Part shown: in pieces, positions 34,680 through 48,200 of the stretch
Position numbering within the stretch: the stretch's first letter is position 1
Layout of the letters: each line of letters begins with the position of its first letter
NCBI GenBank assembly: GCA_036937835.1
Contig: CM072870.1
Location: 806,001-870,000, forward strand
DNA length: 64,000 nucleotides
Source of the DNA: Pampus argenteus
Lineage: Eukaryota; Chordata; Actinopteri; Scombriformes; Stromateidae
Reading direction: 5' to 3'
Translations under genes and position numbers: made by a program
The notes under the pieces: model-generated
What the model was told of the DNA's origin: nothing
Database searches by the model: none
What the model saw: only the letters and a program-made list of their open reading frames with translations

Positions 34680-34848
34680 TCAATCAAAACCATGTTTGCC
34701 ATCAAAAAGTAACTGATTTCTAATGATAAGGACCAAAAAACTCACTTCTGAGAGCTTCCTGCAGCTTTTACTGTAACATTTGTAAAAATAGCTTTCTCTC
34801 ATGCCAAAACTGACAACTACAGTTTTTCTTAAACAAGGAGCAATATTT
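34680..34848. repeat. Example monomer, subtype K (169 bp)
   Basis: It is marked by GCCATCAAAAAGTAAC and CTAATGATAAGG, with CTCATGCC or CTCAGGCC. It is confined to the right domain and its transition zone. Confidence 0.82.
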
Positions 34849-37800
34849 TCAATCAAAACCATGTTTGCCATCAACAAGTAACTGATTTCTAATGATTAGG
34901 ACCAAAAAACTCACTTCTGAGAGCTCCTTGCAGCTTTTACTGTAACATTTGTAAAAATAGCTTTCTCTTAGGCCAAAACTGACAACTACAGTTTTTCTTA
35001 AACAAGGAGCAATATTTTCAATCAAAACCATGTTTGCCATCAACAAGTAACTGATTTCTAATGATTAGGACCAAAAAACTCACTTCTGAGAGCTTCATGC
35101 AACTTTTACTGTAACATTTGTAAAGATAGCTTTCTCTCAGCCACAGAAGGCCAAAACTGACAACTACAGTTTTTCTTAAACAAGGAGCAATATTTTCAAT
35201 CAAAACCATGTTTACCATCAACAAGTAACTGATTTCTAATGATTAGGACCAAAAAACTCACTTCTGAGAACTTCCTGCAGCTTTTACTGTAACATTTGTA
35301 AAAATAGCTTTCTCTCGGCGAGAGAATGTCAAAACTGACAACTACAGTTTTTCTTAAACAAGGAGCAATATTTTCAATCAAAACCATGTTTGCCATCAAC
35401 AAGTAACTGATTTCGAATGATTAGGACCAAAAAACTCACTTCTGAGAGCTTCCTGCAGCTTTTACTGTAACATTTGTAAAGAAGAAAAAAAAAGCTTTCT
35501 CTCAGGCCAAAACTGACAACTACAGTTTTTCTTAAACAAGGAGCAATATTTTCAATCAAAACCATGTTTGCCATCAACAGGTAACTGATTTCTAATGATT
35601 AGGACCAAAAAACTCACTTCTGAGAGCTTTCTGCAGCTTTTACTGTGACATTTGTAAAAATGGCTTTCTCTCAGGCCAAAACTGACAACTACAGTTTTTT
35701 TTAAACAAGGAGCAATATTTTCAATCAAAACCATGTTTGCCATCAACAAGTAACTGATTTCTAATGATTAGGACCAAAAAACTCACTTCTGAGAGCTTCC
35801 TGCAGCTTTTACTGTAACATTTGTAAAATAAAAATAGCTTTCTCTCAGGCTAAAACTGACAACTACACTTTTTCCTAAACAAGGAGCAATATTTTCAATC
35901 AAAACCATGTTTGCCATCAACAAGTAACTGATTTCTAATTATTAGGACCAAAAAACTCACTTCTGAGAGCTTCCTGGAGCTTTCACTGTAACATTTGTAA
36001 AAATAGCATTCTCTCGGCGAGAGAAGGCCAAAACTGACAACTACAGTTTTTCTTAAACAAGGAGCAATATTTTCAATCAAAACCATGTTTGCCATCAACA
36101 AGTAACTGATTTCTAATGATTAGGACCAAAAAACTCACTTCTGAGAGCTTCCTGGAGCTTTTACTGTAACATTTGTAAAAATAGCATTCTCTCGGCGAGA
36201 GAAGGCCAAAACTGACAACTACAGTTTTTCTTAAACAAGGAGCAATATTTTCAATCAAAACCATGTTTGCCATCAACAAGTAACTGATTTCGAATGATTA
36301 GGACCAAAAAACTCACTTCTGAGAGCTTCCTGCAGCTTTTACTGTAACATTTGTAAAGAAAAAAAAAAAAGCTTTCTCTCAGGCCAAAACTGACAACTAC
36401 AGTTTTTCTTAAACAAGGAGCAATATTTTCAATCAAAACCATGTTTGCCATCAACAGGTAACTGATTTCTAATGATTAGGACCAAAAAACTCACTTCTGA
36501 GAGCTTCCTGCAGCTTTTACTGTAACATTTGTAAAAAATAGCTTTCTCTCGGCGAGAGAAGGCCAAAACTGACAACTACAGTTTTTCTTAAACAAGGAGC
36601 AATATTTTCAATCAAAACCATGTTTGCCATCAACAAGTAACTGGTTTCTAATGATTAGGACCAAAAAACTCACTTCTGAGAGCTTCCTGCAGCTTTTACT
36701 GTAACATTTGTAAAAATAGCTTTCTCTCATGCCAAAACTGACAACTACAGTTTTTCTTAAACAAGGAGCAATATTTTCAATCAAAACCATGTTTGCCATC
36801 AACAAGTAACTGATTTCTAATGATTAGGACCAAAAAACTGACTTCTGAGAGCTTCCTGCAGCTTTTACTGTAACATTTGTAAAATAAAAATAGCTTTCTC
36901 TCAGGCAAAAACTGACAACTACACTTTTTCATAAACAAGGAGCAATATTTTCAATCAAAACCATGTTTGCCATCAACAAGTAACTGATTTCTAATTATTA
37001 GGACCAAAAACCTCACTTCTGAGAGCTTCCTGCAACTTTTACTGTAACATTTGAAAAGATAGCTTTCTCTCAGCCACAGAAGGTCAAAACTGACAACTAC
37101 AGTTTTTCTTAAACAAGGAGCAATATTTTCAATCAAAACCATGTTTGCCATCAACAAGTAACTGATTTCTAATGATTAGGACCAAAAAACTCACTTCTGA
37201 GAACTTCCTGCAGCTTTTACTGTAACATTTGTAAAAATAGCTTTCTCTCGGCGAGAGAATGTCAAAACTGACAACTACAGTTTTTCTTAAACAAGGAGCA
37301 ATATTTTCAATCAAAACCATGTTTGCCATCAACAAGTAACTGATTTCGAATGATTAGGACCAAAAAACTCACTTCTGAGAGCTTCCTGCAGCTTTTACTG
37401 TAACATTTGTAAAGAAAAAAAAAAAAGCTTTCTCTCAGGCCAAAACTGACAACTACAGTTTTTCTTAAACAAGGAGCAATATTTTCAATCAAAACCATGT
37501 TTGCCATCAACAGGTAACTGATTTCTAATGATTAGGACCAAAAAACTCACTTCTGAGAGCTTTCTGCAGCTTTTACTGTGACATTTGTAAAAATGGCTTT
37601 CTCTCAGGCCAAAACTGACAACTACAGTTTTTTTTAAACAAGGAGCAATATTTTCAATCAAAACCATGTTTGCCATCAACAAGTAACTGATTTCTAATGA
37701 TTAGGACCAAAAAACTCACTTCTGAGAGCTTCCTGCAGCTTTTACTGTAACATTTGTAAAATAAAAATAGCTTTCTCTCAGGCTAAAACTGACAACTACA

Positions 37801-38361
37801 CTTTTTCCTAAACAAGGAGCAATATTTTCAATCAAAACCATGTTTGCCATCAACAAGTAACTGATTTCTAATTATTAGGACCAAAAAACTCACTTCTGAG
37901 AGCTTCCTGGAGCTTTCACTGTAACATTTGTAAAAATAGCATTCTCTCGGCGAGAGAAGGCCAAAACTGACAACTACAGTTTTTCTTAAACAAGGAGCAA
38001 TATTTTCAATCAAAACCATGTTTGCCATCAACAAGTAACTGATTTCTAATGATTAGGACCAAAAAACTCACTTCTGAGAGCTTCCTGGAGCTTTTACTGT
38101 AACATTTGTAAAAATAGCATTCTCTCGGCGAGAGAAGGCCAAAACTGACAACTACAGTTTTTCTTAAACAAGGAGCAATATTTTCAATCAAAACCATGTT
38201 TGCCATCAACAAGTAACTGATTTCGAATGATTAGGACCAAAAAACTCACTTCTGAGAGCTTCCTGCAGCTTTTACTGTAACATTTGTAAAGAAAAAAAAA
38301 AAAGCTTTCTCTCAGGCCAAAACTGACAACTACAGTTTTTCTTAAACAAGGAGCAATATTT

Positions 38362-40095
38362 TCAATCAAAACCATGTTTGCCATCAAAAAGTAACTGATT
38401 TCTAATGATAAGGACCAAAAAACTCACTTCTGAGAGCTTCCTGCAGCTTTTACTGTAACATTTGTAAAAATAGCTTTCTCTCAGGCCAAAACTGACAACT
38501 ACAGTTTTTCTTAAACAAGGAGCAATATTTTCAATCAAAACCATGTTTGCCATCAACAAGTAACTGATTTCTAATGATTAGGACCAAAAAACTCACTTCT
38601 GAGAGCTCCTTGCAGCTTTTACTGTAACATTTGTAAAAATAGCTTTCTCTTAGGCCAAAACTGACAACTACAGTTTTTCTTAAACAAGGAGCAATATTTT
38701 CAATCAAAACCATGTTTGCCATCAACAAGTAACTGATTTCTAATGATTAGGACCAAAAACCTCACTTCTGAGAGCTTCATGCAACTTTTACTGTAACATT
38801 TGTAAAGATAGCTTTCTCTCAGCCACAGAAGGCCAAAACTGACAACTACAGTTTTTCTTAAACAAGGAGCAATATTTTCAATCAAAACCATGTTTACCAT
38901 CAACAAGTAACTGATTTCTAATGATTAGGACCAAAAAACTCACTTCTGAGAACTTCCTGCAGCTTTTACTGTAACATTTGTAAAAATAGCTTTCTCTCGG
39001 CGAGAGAATGTCAAAACTGACAACTACAGTTTTTCTTAAACAAGGAGCAATATTTTCAATCAAAACCATGTTTGCCATCAACAGGTAACTGATTTCTAAT
39101 GATTAGGACCAAAAAACTCACTTCTGAGAGCTTCCTGCAGCTTTTACTGTAACATTTGTAAAAATGGCTTTCTCTCAGGCCAAAACTGACAACTACAGTT
39201 TTTTTAAACAAGGAGCAATATTTTCAATCAAAACCATGTTTATCATCAACAAGTAACTGATTTCTAATGATTAGGACCAAAAAACTCACTTCTGAGAGCT
39301 TCCTGGAGCTTTTACTGTAACATTTGTAAAAATAACACTCTCTCGGCGAGAGAAGGCCAAAACTGACAACTACAGTTTTTCTTAAACAAGGAGCAATATT
39401 TTCAATCAAAACCATGTTTGCCATCAAAAAGTAACTGATTTCTAATGATAAGGACCAAAAAACTCACTTCTGAGAGCTTCCTGCAGCTTTTACTGTAACA
39501 TTTGTAAAAATAGCTTTCTCTCAGGCCAAAACTGACAACTACAGTTTTTCTTAAACAAGGAGCAATATTTTCAATCAAAACCATGTTTGCCATCAACAAG
39601 TAACTGATTTCTAATGATTAGGACCAAAAAACTCACTTCTGAGAGCTCCTTGCAGCTTTTACTGTAACATTTGTAAAAATAGCTTTCTCTTAGGCCAAAA
39701 CTGACAACTACAGTTTTTCTTAAACAAGGAGCAATATTTTCAATCAAAACCATGTTTGCCATCAACAAGTAACTGATTTCTAATGATTAGGACCAAAAAC
39801 CTCACTTCTGAGAGCTTCATGCAACTTTTACTGTAACATTTGTAAAGATAGCTTTCTCTCAGCCACAGAAGGCCAAAACTGACAACTACAGTTTTTCTTA
39901 AACAAGGAGCAATATTTTCAATCAAAACCATGTTTACCATCAACAAGTAACTGATTTCTAATGATTAGGACCAAAAAACTCACTTCTGAGAACTTCCTGC
40001 AGCTTTTACTGTAACATTTGTAAAAATAGCTTTCTCTCGGCGAGAGAATGTCAAAACTGACAACTACAGTTTTTCTTAAACAAGGAGCAATATTT
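38362..40095. repeat. Local 1,040-bp duplication inside the 11.6-kb HOR
   Basis: Monomers starting 38,362, 38,531, 38,700 and 38,878 recur at 39,402, 39,571, 39,740 and 39,918. The same pair is in copy 3 (57,129 and 58,169), so the duplication is older than the HOR amplification. In copy 2 the second member is removed by the 25-monomer deletion. Confidence 0.85.
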
Positions 40096-40617
40096 TCAAT
40101 CAAAACCATGTTTGCCATCAACAAGTAACTGATTTCGAATGATTAGGACCAAAAAACTCACTTCTGAGAGCTTCCTGCAGCTTTTACTGTAACATTTGTA
40201 AAGAAAAAAAAAAAAGCTTTCTCTCAGGCCAAAACTGACAACTACAGTTTTTCTTAAACAAGGAGCAATATTTTCAATCAAAACCATGTTTGCCATCAAC
40301 AGGTAACTGATTTCTAATGATTAGGACCAAAAAACTCACTTCTGAGAGCTTTCTGCAGCTTTTACTGTGACATTTGTAAAAATGGCTTTCTCTCAGGCCA
40401 AAACTGACAACTACAGTTTTTTTTAAACAAGGAGCAATATTTTCAATCAAAACCATGTTTGCCATCAACAAGTAACTGATTTCTAATGATTAGGACCAAA
40501 AAAACTCACTTCTGAGAGCTTCCTGCAGCTTTTACTGTAACATTTGTAAAATAAAAATAGCTTTCTCTCAGGCTAAAACTGACAACTACACTTTTTCCTA
40601 AACAAGGAGCAATATTT

Positions 40618-42215
40618 TCAATCAAAACCATGTTTGCCATCAACAAGTAACTGATTTCTAATTATCAGGACCAAAAAACTCACTTCTGAGAGCTTCCTGG
40701 AGCTTTCACTGTAACATTTGTAAAAATAGCATTCTCTCGGCGAGAGAAGGCCAAAACTGACAACTACAGTTTTTCTTAAACAATGAGCAATATTTTCAAT
40801 CAAAACCATGTTTGCCATCAACAAGTAACTGATTTCTAATGATTAGGACCAAAAAACTCACTTCTGAGAGCTTCCTGGAGCTTTTACTGTAACATTTGTA
40901 AAAATAGCATTCTCTCGGCGAGAGAAGGCCAAAACTGACAACTACAGTTTTTCTTAAACAAGGAGCAATATTTTCAATCAAAACCATGTTTGCCATCAAC
41001 AAGTAACTGATTTCGAATGATTAGGACCAAAAAACTCACTTCTGAGAGCTTCCTGCAGCTTTTACTGTAACATTTGTAAAGAAAAAAAAAAAAGCTTTCT
41101 CTCAGGCCAAAACTGACAACTACAGTTTTTCTTAAACAAGGAGCAATATTTTCAATCAAAACCATGTTTGCCATCAACAGGTAACTGATTTCTAATGATT
41201 AGGACCAAAAAACTCACTTCTGAGAGCTTCCTGCAGCTTTTACTGTAACATTTGTAAAAATAGCTTTCTCTCGGCGAGAGAAGGCCAAAACTGACAACTA
41301 CAGTTTTTCTTAAACAAGGAGCAATATTTTCAATCAAAACCATGTTTGCCATCAACAAGTAACTGGTTTCTAATGATTAGGACCAAAAAACTCACTTCTG
41401 AGAGCTTCCTGCAGCTTTTACTGTAACATTTGTAAAATAAAAATAGCTTTCTCTCAGGCTAAAACTGACAACTACACTTTTTCCTAAACAAGGAGCAATA
41501 TTTTCAATCAAAACCATGTTTGCCATCAACAAGTAACTGATTTCTAATTATTAGGACCAAAAAACTCACTTCTGAGAGCTTCCTGGAGCTTTCACTGTAA
41601 CATTTGTAAAAATAGCATTCTCTCAGCGAGAGAAGGCCAAAACTGACAACTACAGTTTTTCTTAAACAAGGAGCAATATTTTCAATCAAAACCATGTTTG
41701 CCATCAACAAGTAACTGATTTCTAATGATTAGGACCAAAAAACTCACTTCTGAGAGCTTCCTGGAGCTTTTACTGTAACATTTGTAAAAATAGCATTCTC
41801 TCGGCGAGAGAAGGCCAAAACTGACAACTACAGTTTTTCTTAAACAAGGAGCAATATTTTCAATCAAAACCATGTTTGCCATCAACAAGTAACTGATTTC
41901 GAATGATTAGGACCAAAAAACTCACTTCTGAGAGCTTCCTGCAGCTTTTACTGTAACATTTGTAAAGAAAAAAAAAAAAGCTTTCTCTCAGGCCAAAACT
42001 GACAACTACAGTTTTTCTTAAACAAGGAGCAATATTTTCAATCAAAACCATGTTTGCCATCAACAGGTAACTGATTTCTAATGATTAGGACCAAAAAACT
42101 CACTTCTGAGAGCTTCCTGCAGCTTTTACTGTAACATTTGTAAAAATAGCTTTCTCTCGGCGAGAGAAGGCCAAAACTGACAACTACAGTTTTTCTTAAA
42201 CAAGGAGCAATATTT
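40618..42215. repeat. Local 886-bp duplication inside the 11.6-kb HOR
   Basis: Starts 40,618, 40,796, 40,974 and 41,152 recur at 41,504, 41,682, 41,860 and 42,038. Copy 3 carries the same pair (59,385 and 60,271). Confidence 0.85.
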
Positions 42216-45211
42216 TCAATCAAAACCATGTTTGCCATCAACAAGTAACTGATTTCTAATGATTAGGACCAAAAAACTCACTTCAGAGAGCTTCCTGGAG
42301 CTTTCACTGTAACATTTGTAAAAATAGCATTCTCTCGGCGAGAGAAGGCCAAAACTGACAACTACAGTTTTTCTTAAACAAGGAGCAATATTTTCAATCA
42401 AAACCATGTTTGCCATCAACAAGTAACTGATTTCTAATGATTAGGACCAAAAAACTCACTTCTGAGAGCTTTCTGCAGCTTTTACTGTGACATTTGTAAA
42501 AATGGCTTTCTCTCAGGCCAAAACTGACAACTACAGTTTTTTTTAAACAAGGAGCAATATTTTCAATCAAAACCATGTTTGCCATCAACAAGTAACTGAT
42601 TTCTAATTATTAGGACCAAAAACCTCACTTCTGAGAGCTTCCTGCAACTTTTACTGTAACATTTGAAAAGATAGCTTTCTCTCAGCCACAGAAGGTCAAA
42701 ACTGACAACTACAGTTTTTCTTAAACAAGGAGCAATATTTTCAATCAAAACCATGTTTGCCATCAACAAGTAACTGATTTCTAATGATTAGGACCAAAAA
42801 ACTCACTTCTGAGAACTTCCTGCAGCTTTTACTGTAACATTTGTAAAAATAGCTTTCTCTCGGCGAGAGAATGTCAAAACTGACAACTACAGTTTTTCTT
42901 AAACAAGGAGCAATATTTTCAATCAAAACCATGTTTGCCATCAACAAGTAACTGATTTCGAATGATTAGGACCAAAAAACTCACTTCTGAGAGCTTCCTG
43001 CAGCTTTTACTGTAACATTTGTAAAGAAAAAAAAAAAAGCTTTCTCTCAGGCCAAAACTGACAACTACAGTTTTTCTTAAACAAGGAGCAATATTTTCAA
43101 TCAAAACCATGTTTGCCATCAACAAGTAACTGATTTCTAATGATTAGGACCAAAAAACTCACTTCTGAGAGCTTCCTGCAGCTTTTACTGTAACATTTGT
43201 AAAATAAAAATAGCTTTCTCTCAGGCTAAAACTGACAACTACACTTTTTCCTAAACAAGGAGCAATATTTTCAATCAAAACCATGTTTGCCATCAACAAG
43301 TAACTGATTTCTAATTATTAGGACCAAAAAACTCACTTCTGAGAGCTTCCTGGAGCTTTCACTGTAACATTTGTAAAAATAGCATTCTCTCGGCGAGAGA
43401 AGGCCAAAACTGACAACTACAGTTTTTCTTAAACAAGGAGCAATATTTTCAATCAAAACCATGTTTGCCATCAACAAGTAACTGATTTCTAATGATTAGG
43501 ACCAAAAAACTCACTTCTGAGAGCTTCCTGGAGCTTTTACTGTAACATTTGTAAAAATAGCATTCTCTCGGCGAGAGAAGGCCAAAACTGACAACTACAG
43601 TTTTTCTTAAACAAGGAGCAATATTTTCAATCAAAACCATGTTTGCCATCAACAAGTAACTGATTTCGAATGATTAGGACCAAAAAACTCACTTCTGAGA
43701 GCTTCCTGCAGCTTTTACTGTAACATTTGTAAAGAAAAAAAAAAAAGCTTTCTCTCAGGCCAAAACTGACAACTACAGTTTTTCTTAAACAAGGAGCAAT
43801 ATTTTCAATCAAAACCATGTTTGCCATCAACAAGTAACTGATTTCTAATGATTAGGACCAAAAAACTCACTTCTGAGAGCTTCCTGCAGCTTTTACTGTA
43901 ACATTTGTAAAATAAAAATAGCTTTCTCTCAGGCAAAAACTGACAACTACACTTTTTCCTAAACAAGGAGCAATATTTTCAATCAAAACCATGTTTGCCA
44001 TCAACAAGTAACTGATTTCTAATTATTAGGACCAAAAACCTCACTTCTGAGAGCTTCCTGCGACTTTTACTGTAACATTTGAAAAGATAGCTTTCTCTCA
44101 GCCACAGAAGGTCAAAACTGACAACTACAGTTTTTCTTAAACAAGGAGCAATATTTTCAATCAAAACCATGTTTGCCATCAACAAGTAACTGATTTCTAA
44201 TGATTAGGACCAAAAAACTCACTTCTGAGAACTTCCTGCAGCTTTTACTGTAACATTTGTAAAAATAGCTTTCTCTCGGCGAGAGAATGTCAAAACTGAC
44301 AACTACAGTTTTTCTTAAACAAGGAGCAATATTTTCAATCAAAACCATGTTTGCCATCAACAAGTAACTGATTTCGAATGATTAGGACCAAAAAACTCAC
44401 TTCTGAGAGCTTCCTGCAGCTTTTACTGTAACATTTGTAAAGAAAAAAAAAAAAGCTTTCTCTCAGGCCAAAACTGACAACTACAGTTTTTCTTAAACAA
44501 GGAGCAATATTTTCAATCAAAACCATGTTTGCCATCAACAGGTAACTGATTTCTAATGATTAGGACCAAAAAACTCACTTCTGAGAGCTTTCTGCAGCTT
44601 TTACTGTGACATTTGTAAAAATGGCTTTCTCTCAGGCCAAAACTGACAACTACAGTTTTTTTTAAACAAGGAGCAATATTTTCAATCAAAACCATGTTTG
44701 CCATCAACAAGTAACTGATTTCTAATGATTAGGACCAAAAAACTCACTTCTGAGAGCTTCCTGCAGCTTTTACTGTAACATTTGTAAAATAAAAATAGCT
44801 TTCTCTCAGGCTAAAACTGACAACTACACTTTTTCCTAAACAAGGAGCAATATTTTCAATCAAAACCATGTTTGCCATCAACAAGTAACTGATTTCTAAT
44901 TATTAGGACCAAAAAACTCACTTCTGAGAGCTTCCTGGAGCTTTCACTGTAACATTTGTAAAAATAGCATTCTCTCGGCGAGAGAAGGCCAAAACTGACA
45001 ACTACAGTTTTTCTTAAACAAGGAGCAATATTTTCAATCAAAACCATGTTTGCCATCAACAAGTAACTGATTTCTAATGATTAGGACCAAAAAACTCACT
45101 TCTGAGAGCTTCCTGGAGCTTTTACTGTAACATTTGTAAAAATAGCATTCTCTCGGCGAGAGAAGGCCAAAACTGACAACTACAGTTTTTCTTAAACAAG
45201 GAGCAATATTT

Positions 45212-48200
45212 TCAATCAAAACCATGTTTGCCATCAACAAGTAACTGATTTCGAATGATTAGGACCAAAAAACTCACTTCTGAGAGCTTCCTGCAGCTTT
45301 TACTGTAACATTTGTAAAGAAAAAAAAAAAAGCTTTCTCTCAGGCCAAAACTGACAACTACAGTTTTTCTTAAACAAGGAGCAATATTTTCAATCAAAAC
45401 CATGTTTGCCATCAACAGGTAACTGATTTCTAATGATTAGGACCAAAAAACTCACTTCTGAGAGCTTTCTGCAGCTTTTACTGTGACATTTGTAAAAATG
45501 GCTTTCTCTCAGGCCAAAACTGACAACTACAGTTTTTTTAAACAAGGAGCAATATTTTCAATCAAAACCATGTTTACCATCAACAAGTAACTGATTTCTA
45601 ATGATTAGGACCAAAAAACTCACTTCTGAGAGCTTCCTGCAGCTTTTACTGTAACATTTGTAAAATAAAAATAGCTTTCTCTCAGGCTAAAACTGACAAC
45701 TACACTTTTTCCTAAACAAGGAGCAATATTTTCAATCAAAACCATGTTTGCCATCAACAAGTAACTGATTTCTAATTATTAGGACCAAAAAACTCACTTC
45801 TGAGAGCTTCCTGGAGCTTTCACTGTAACATTTGTAAAAATAGCATTCTCTCGGCGAGAGAAGGCCAAAACTGACAACTACAGTTTTTCTTAAACAAGGA
45901 GCAATATTTTCAATCAAAACCATGTTTGCCATCAACAAGTAACTGATTTCGAATGATTAGGACCAAAAAACTCACTTCTGAGAGCTTCCTGCAGCTTTTA
46001 CTGTAACATTTGTAAAATAAAAATAGCTTTCTCTCAGGCTAAAACTGACAACTACACTTTTTCCTAAACAAGGAGCAATATTTTCAATCAAAACCATGTT
46101 TGCCATCAACAAGTAACTGATTTCTAATTATTAGGACCAAAAAACTCACTTCTGAGAGCTTCCTGGAGCTTTCACTGTAACATTTGTAAAAATAGCATTC
46201 TCTCGGCGAGAGAAGGCCAAAACTGACAACTACAGTTTTTCTTAAACAAGGAGCAATATTTTCAATCAAAACCATGTTTGCCATCAAAAAGTAACTGATT
46301 TCTAATGATAAGGACCAAAAAACTCACTTCTGAGAGCTTCCTGCAGCTTTTACTGTAACATTTGTAAAAATAGCTTTCTCTCATGCCAAAACTGACAACT
46401 ACAGTTTTTCTTAAACAAGGAGCAATATTTTCAATCAAAACCATGTTTGCCATCAACAAGTAACTGATTTCTAATGATTAGGACCAAAAAACTCACTTCT
46501 GAGAGCTCCTTGCAGCTTTTACTGTAACATTTGTAAAAATAGCTTTCTCTTAGGCCAAAACTGACAACTACAGTTTTTCTTAAACAAGGAGCAATATTTT
46601 CAATCAAAACCATGTTTGCCATCAACAAGTAACTGATTTCTAATGATTAGGACCAAAAAACTCACTTCTGAGAGCTTCATGCAACTTTTACTGTAACATT
46701 TGTAAAGATAGCTTTCTCTCAGCCACAGAAGGCCAAAACTGACAACTACAGTTTTTCTTAAACAAGGAGCAATATTTTCAATCAAAACCATGTTTACCAT
46801 CAACAAGTAACTGATTTCTAATGATTAGGACCAAAAAACTCACTTCTGAGAACTTCCTGCAGCTTTTACTGTAACATTTGTAAAAATAGCTTTCTCTCGG
46901 CGAGAGAATGTCAAAACTGACAACTACAGTTTTTCTTAAACAAGGAGCAATATTTTCAATCAAAACCATGTTTGCCATCAACAAGTAACTGATTTCGAAT
47001 GATTAGGACCAAAAAACTCACTTCTGAGAGCTTCCTGCAGCTTTTACTGTAACATTTGTAAAGAAGAAAAAAAAAGCTTTCTCTCAGGCCAAAACTGACA
47101 ACTACAGTTTTTCTTAAACAAGGAGCAATATTTTCAATCAAAACCATGTTTGCCATCAACAGGTAACTGATTTCTAATGATTAGGACCAAAAAACTCACT
47201 TCTGAGAGCTTTCTGCAGCTTTTACTGTGACATTTGTAAAAATGGCTTTCTCTCAGGCCAAAACTGACAACTACAGTTTTTTTTAAACAAGGAGCAATAT
47301 TTTCAATCAAAACCATGTTTGCCATCAACAAGTAACTGATTTCTAATGATTAGGACCAAAAAACTCACTTCTGAGAGCTTCCTGCAGCTTTTACTGTAAC
47401 ATTTGTAAAATAAAAATAGCTTTCTCTCAGGCTAAAACTGACAACTACACTTTTTCCTAAACAAGGAGCAATATTTTCAATCAAAACCATGTTTGCCATC
47501 AACAAGTAACTGATTTCTAATTATTAGGACCAAAAAACTCACTTCTGAGAGCTTCCTGGAGCTTTCACTGTAACATTTGTAAAAATAGCATTCTCTCGGC
47601 GAGAGAAGGCCAAAACTGACAACTACAGTTTTTCTTAAACAAGGAGCAATATTTTCAATCAAAACCATGTTTGCCATCAACAAGTAACTGATTTCTAATG
47701 ATTAGGACCAAAAAACTCACTTCTGAGAGCTTCCTGGAGCTTTTACTGTAACATTTGTAAAAATAGCATTCTCTCGGCGAGAGAAGGCCAAAACTGACAA
47801 CTACAGTTTTTCTTAAACAAGGAGCAATATTTTCAATCAAAACCATGTTTGCCATCAACAAGTAACTGATTTCGAATGATTAGGACCAAAAAACTCACTT
47901 CTGAGAGCTTCCTGCAGCTTTTACTGTAACATTTGTAAAGAAAAAAAAAAAAGCTTTCTCTCAGGCCAAAACTGACAACTACAGTTTTTCTTAAACAAGG
48001 AGCAATATTTTCAATCAAAACCATGTTTGCCATCAACAGGTAACTGATTTCTAATGATTAGGACCAAAAAACTCACTTCTGAGAGCTTCCTGCAGCTTTT
48101 ACTGTAACATTTGTAAAAAATAGCTTTCTCTCGGCGAGAGAAGGCCAAAACTGACAACTACAGTTTTTCTTAAACAAGGAGCAATATTTTCAATCAAAAC

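Larger units (their letters stand above)
33629..45211. repeat. 11,582-bp higher-order repeat, copy 1 (66 monomers)
   Basis: Counting monomers from the poly-A type at 33,629 gives 66 to 45,211. Starts from 34,150 to 38,531 recur at +11,582, and starts from 38,700 to 45,034 recur at +18,767 in copy 3. Private markers shared with other copies include GAAGAAAAAAAAA near 35,481, an extra A near 40,500 and CAATGAGC near 40,783. The first two monomers differ from copies 2 and 3 (eight T instead of seven near 33,950; TTTGCC instead of TTTACC), so the exact left edge is uncertain by about 350 bp. Confidence 0.9.
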
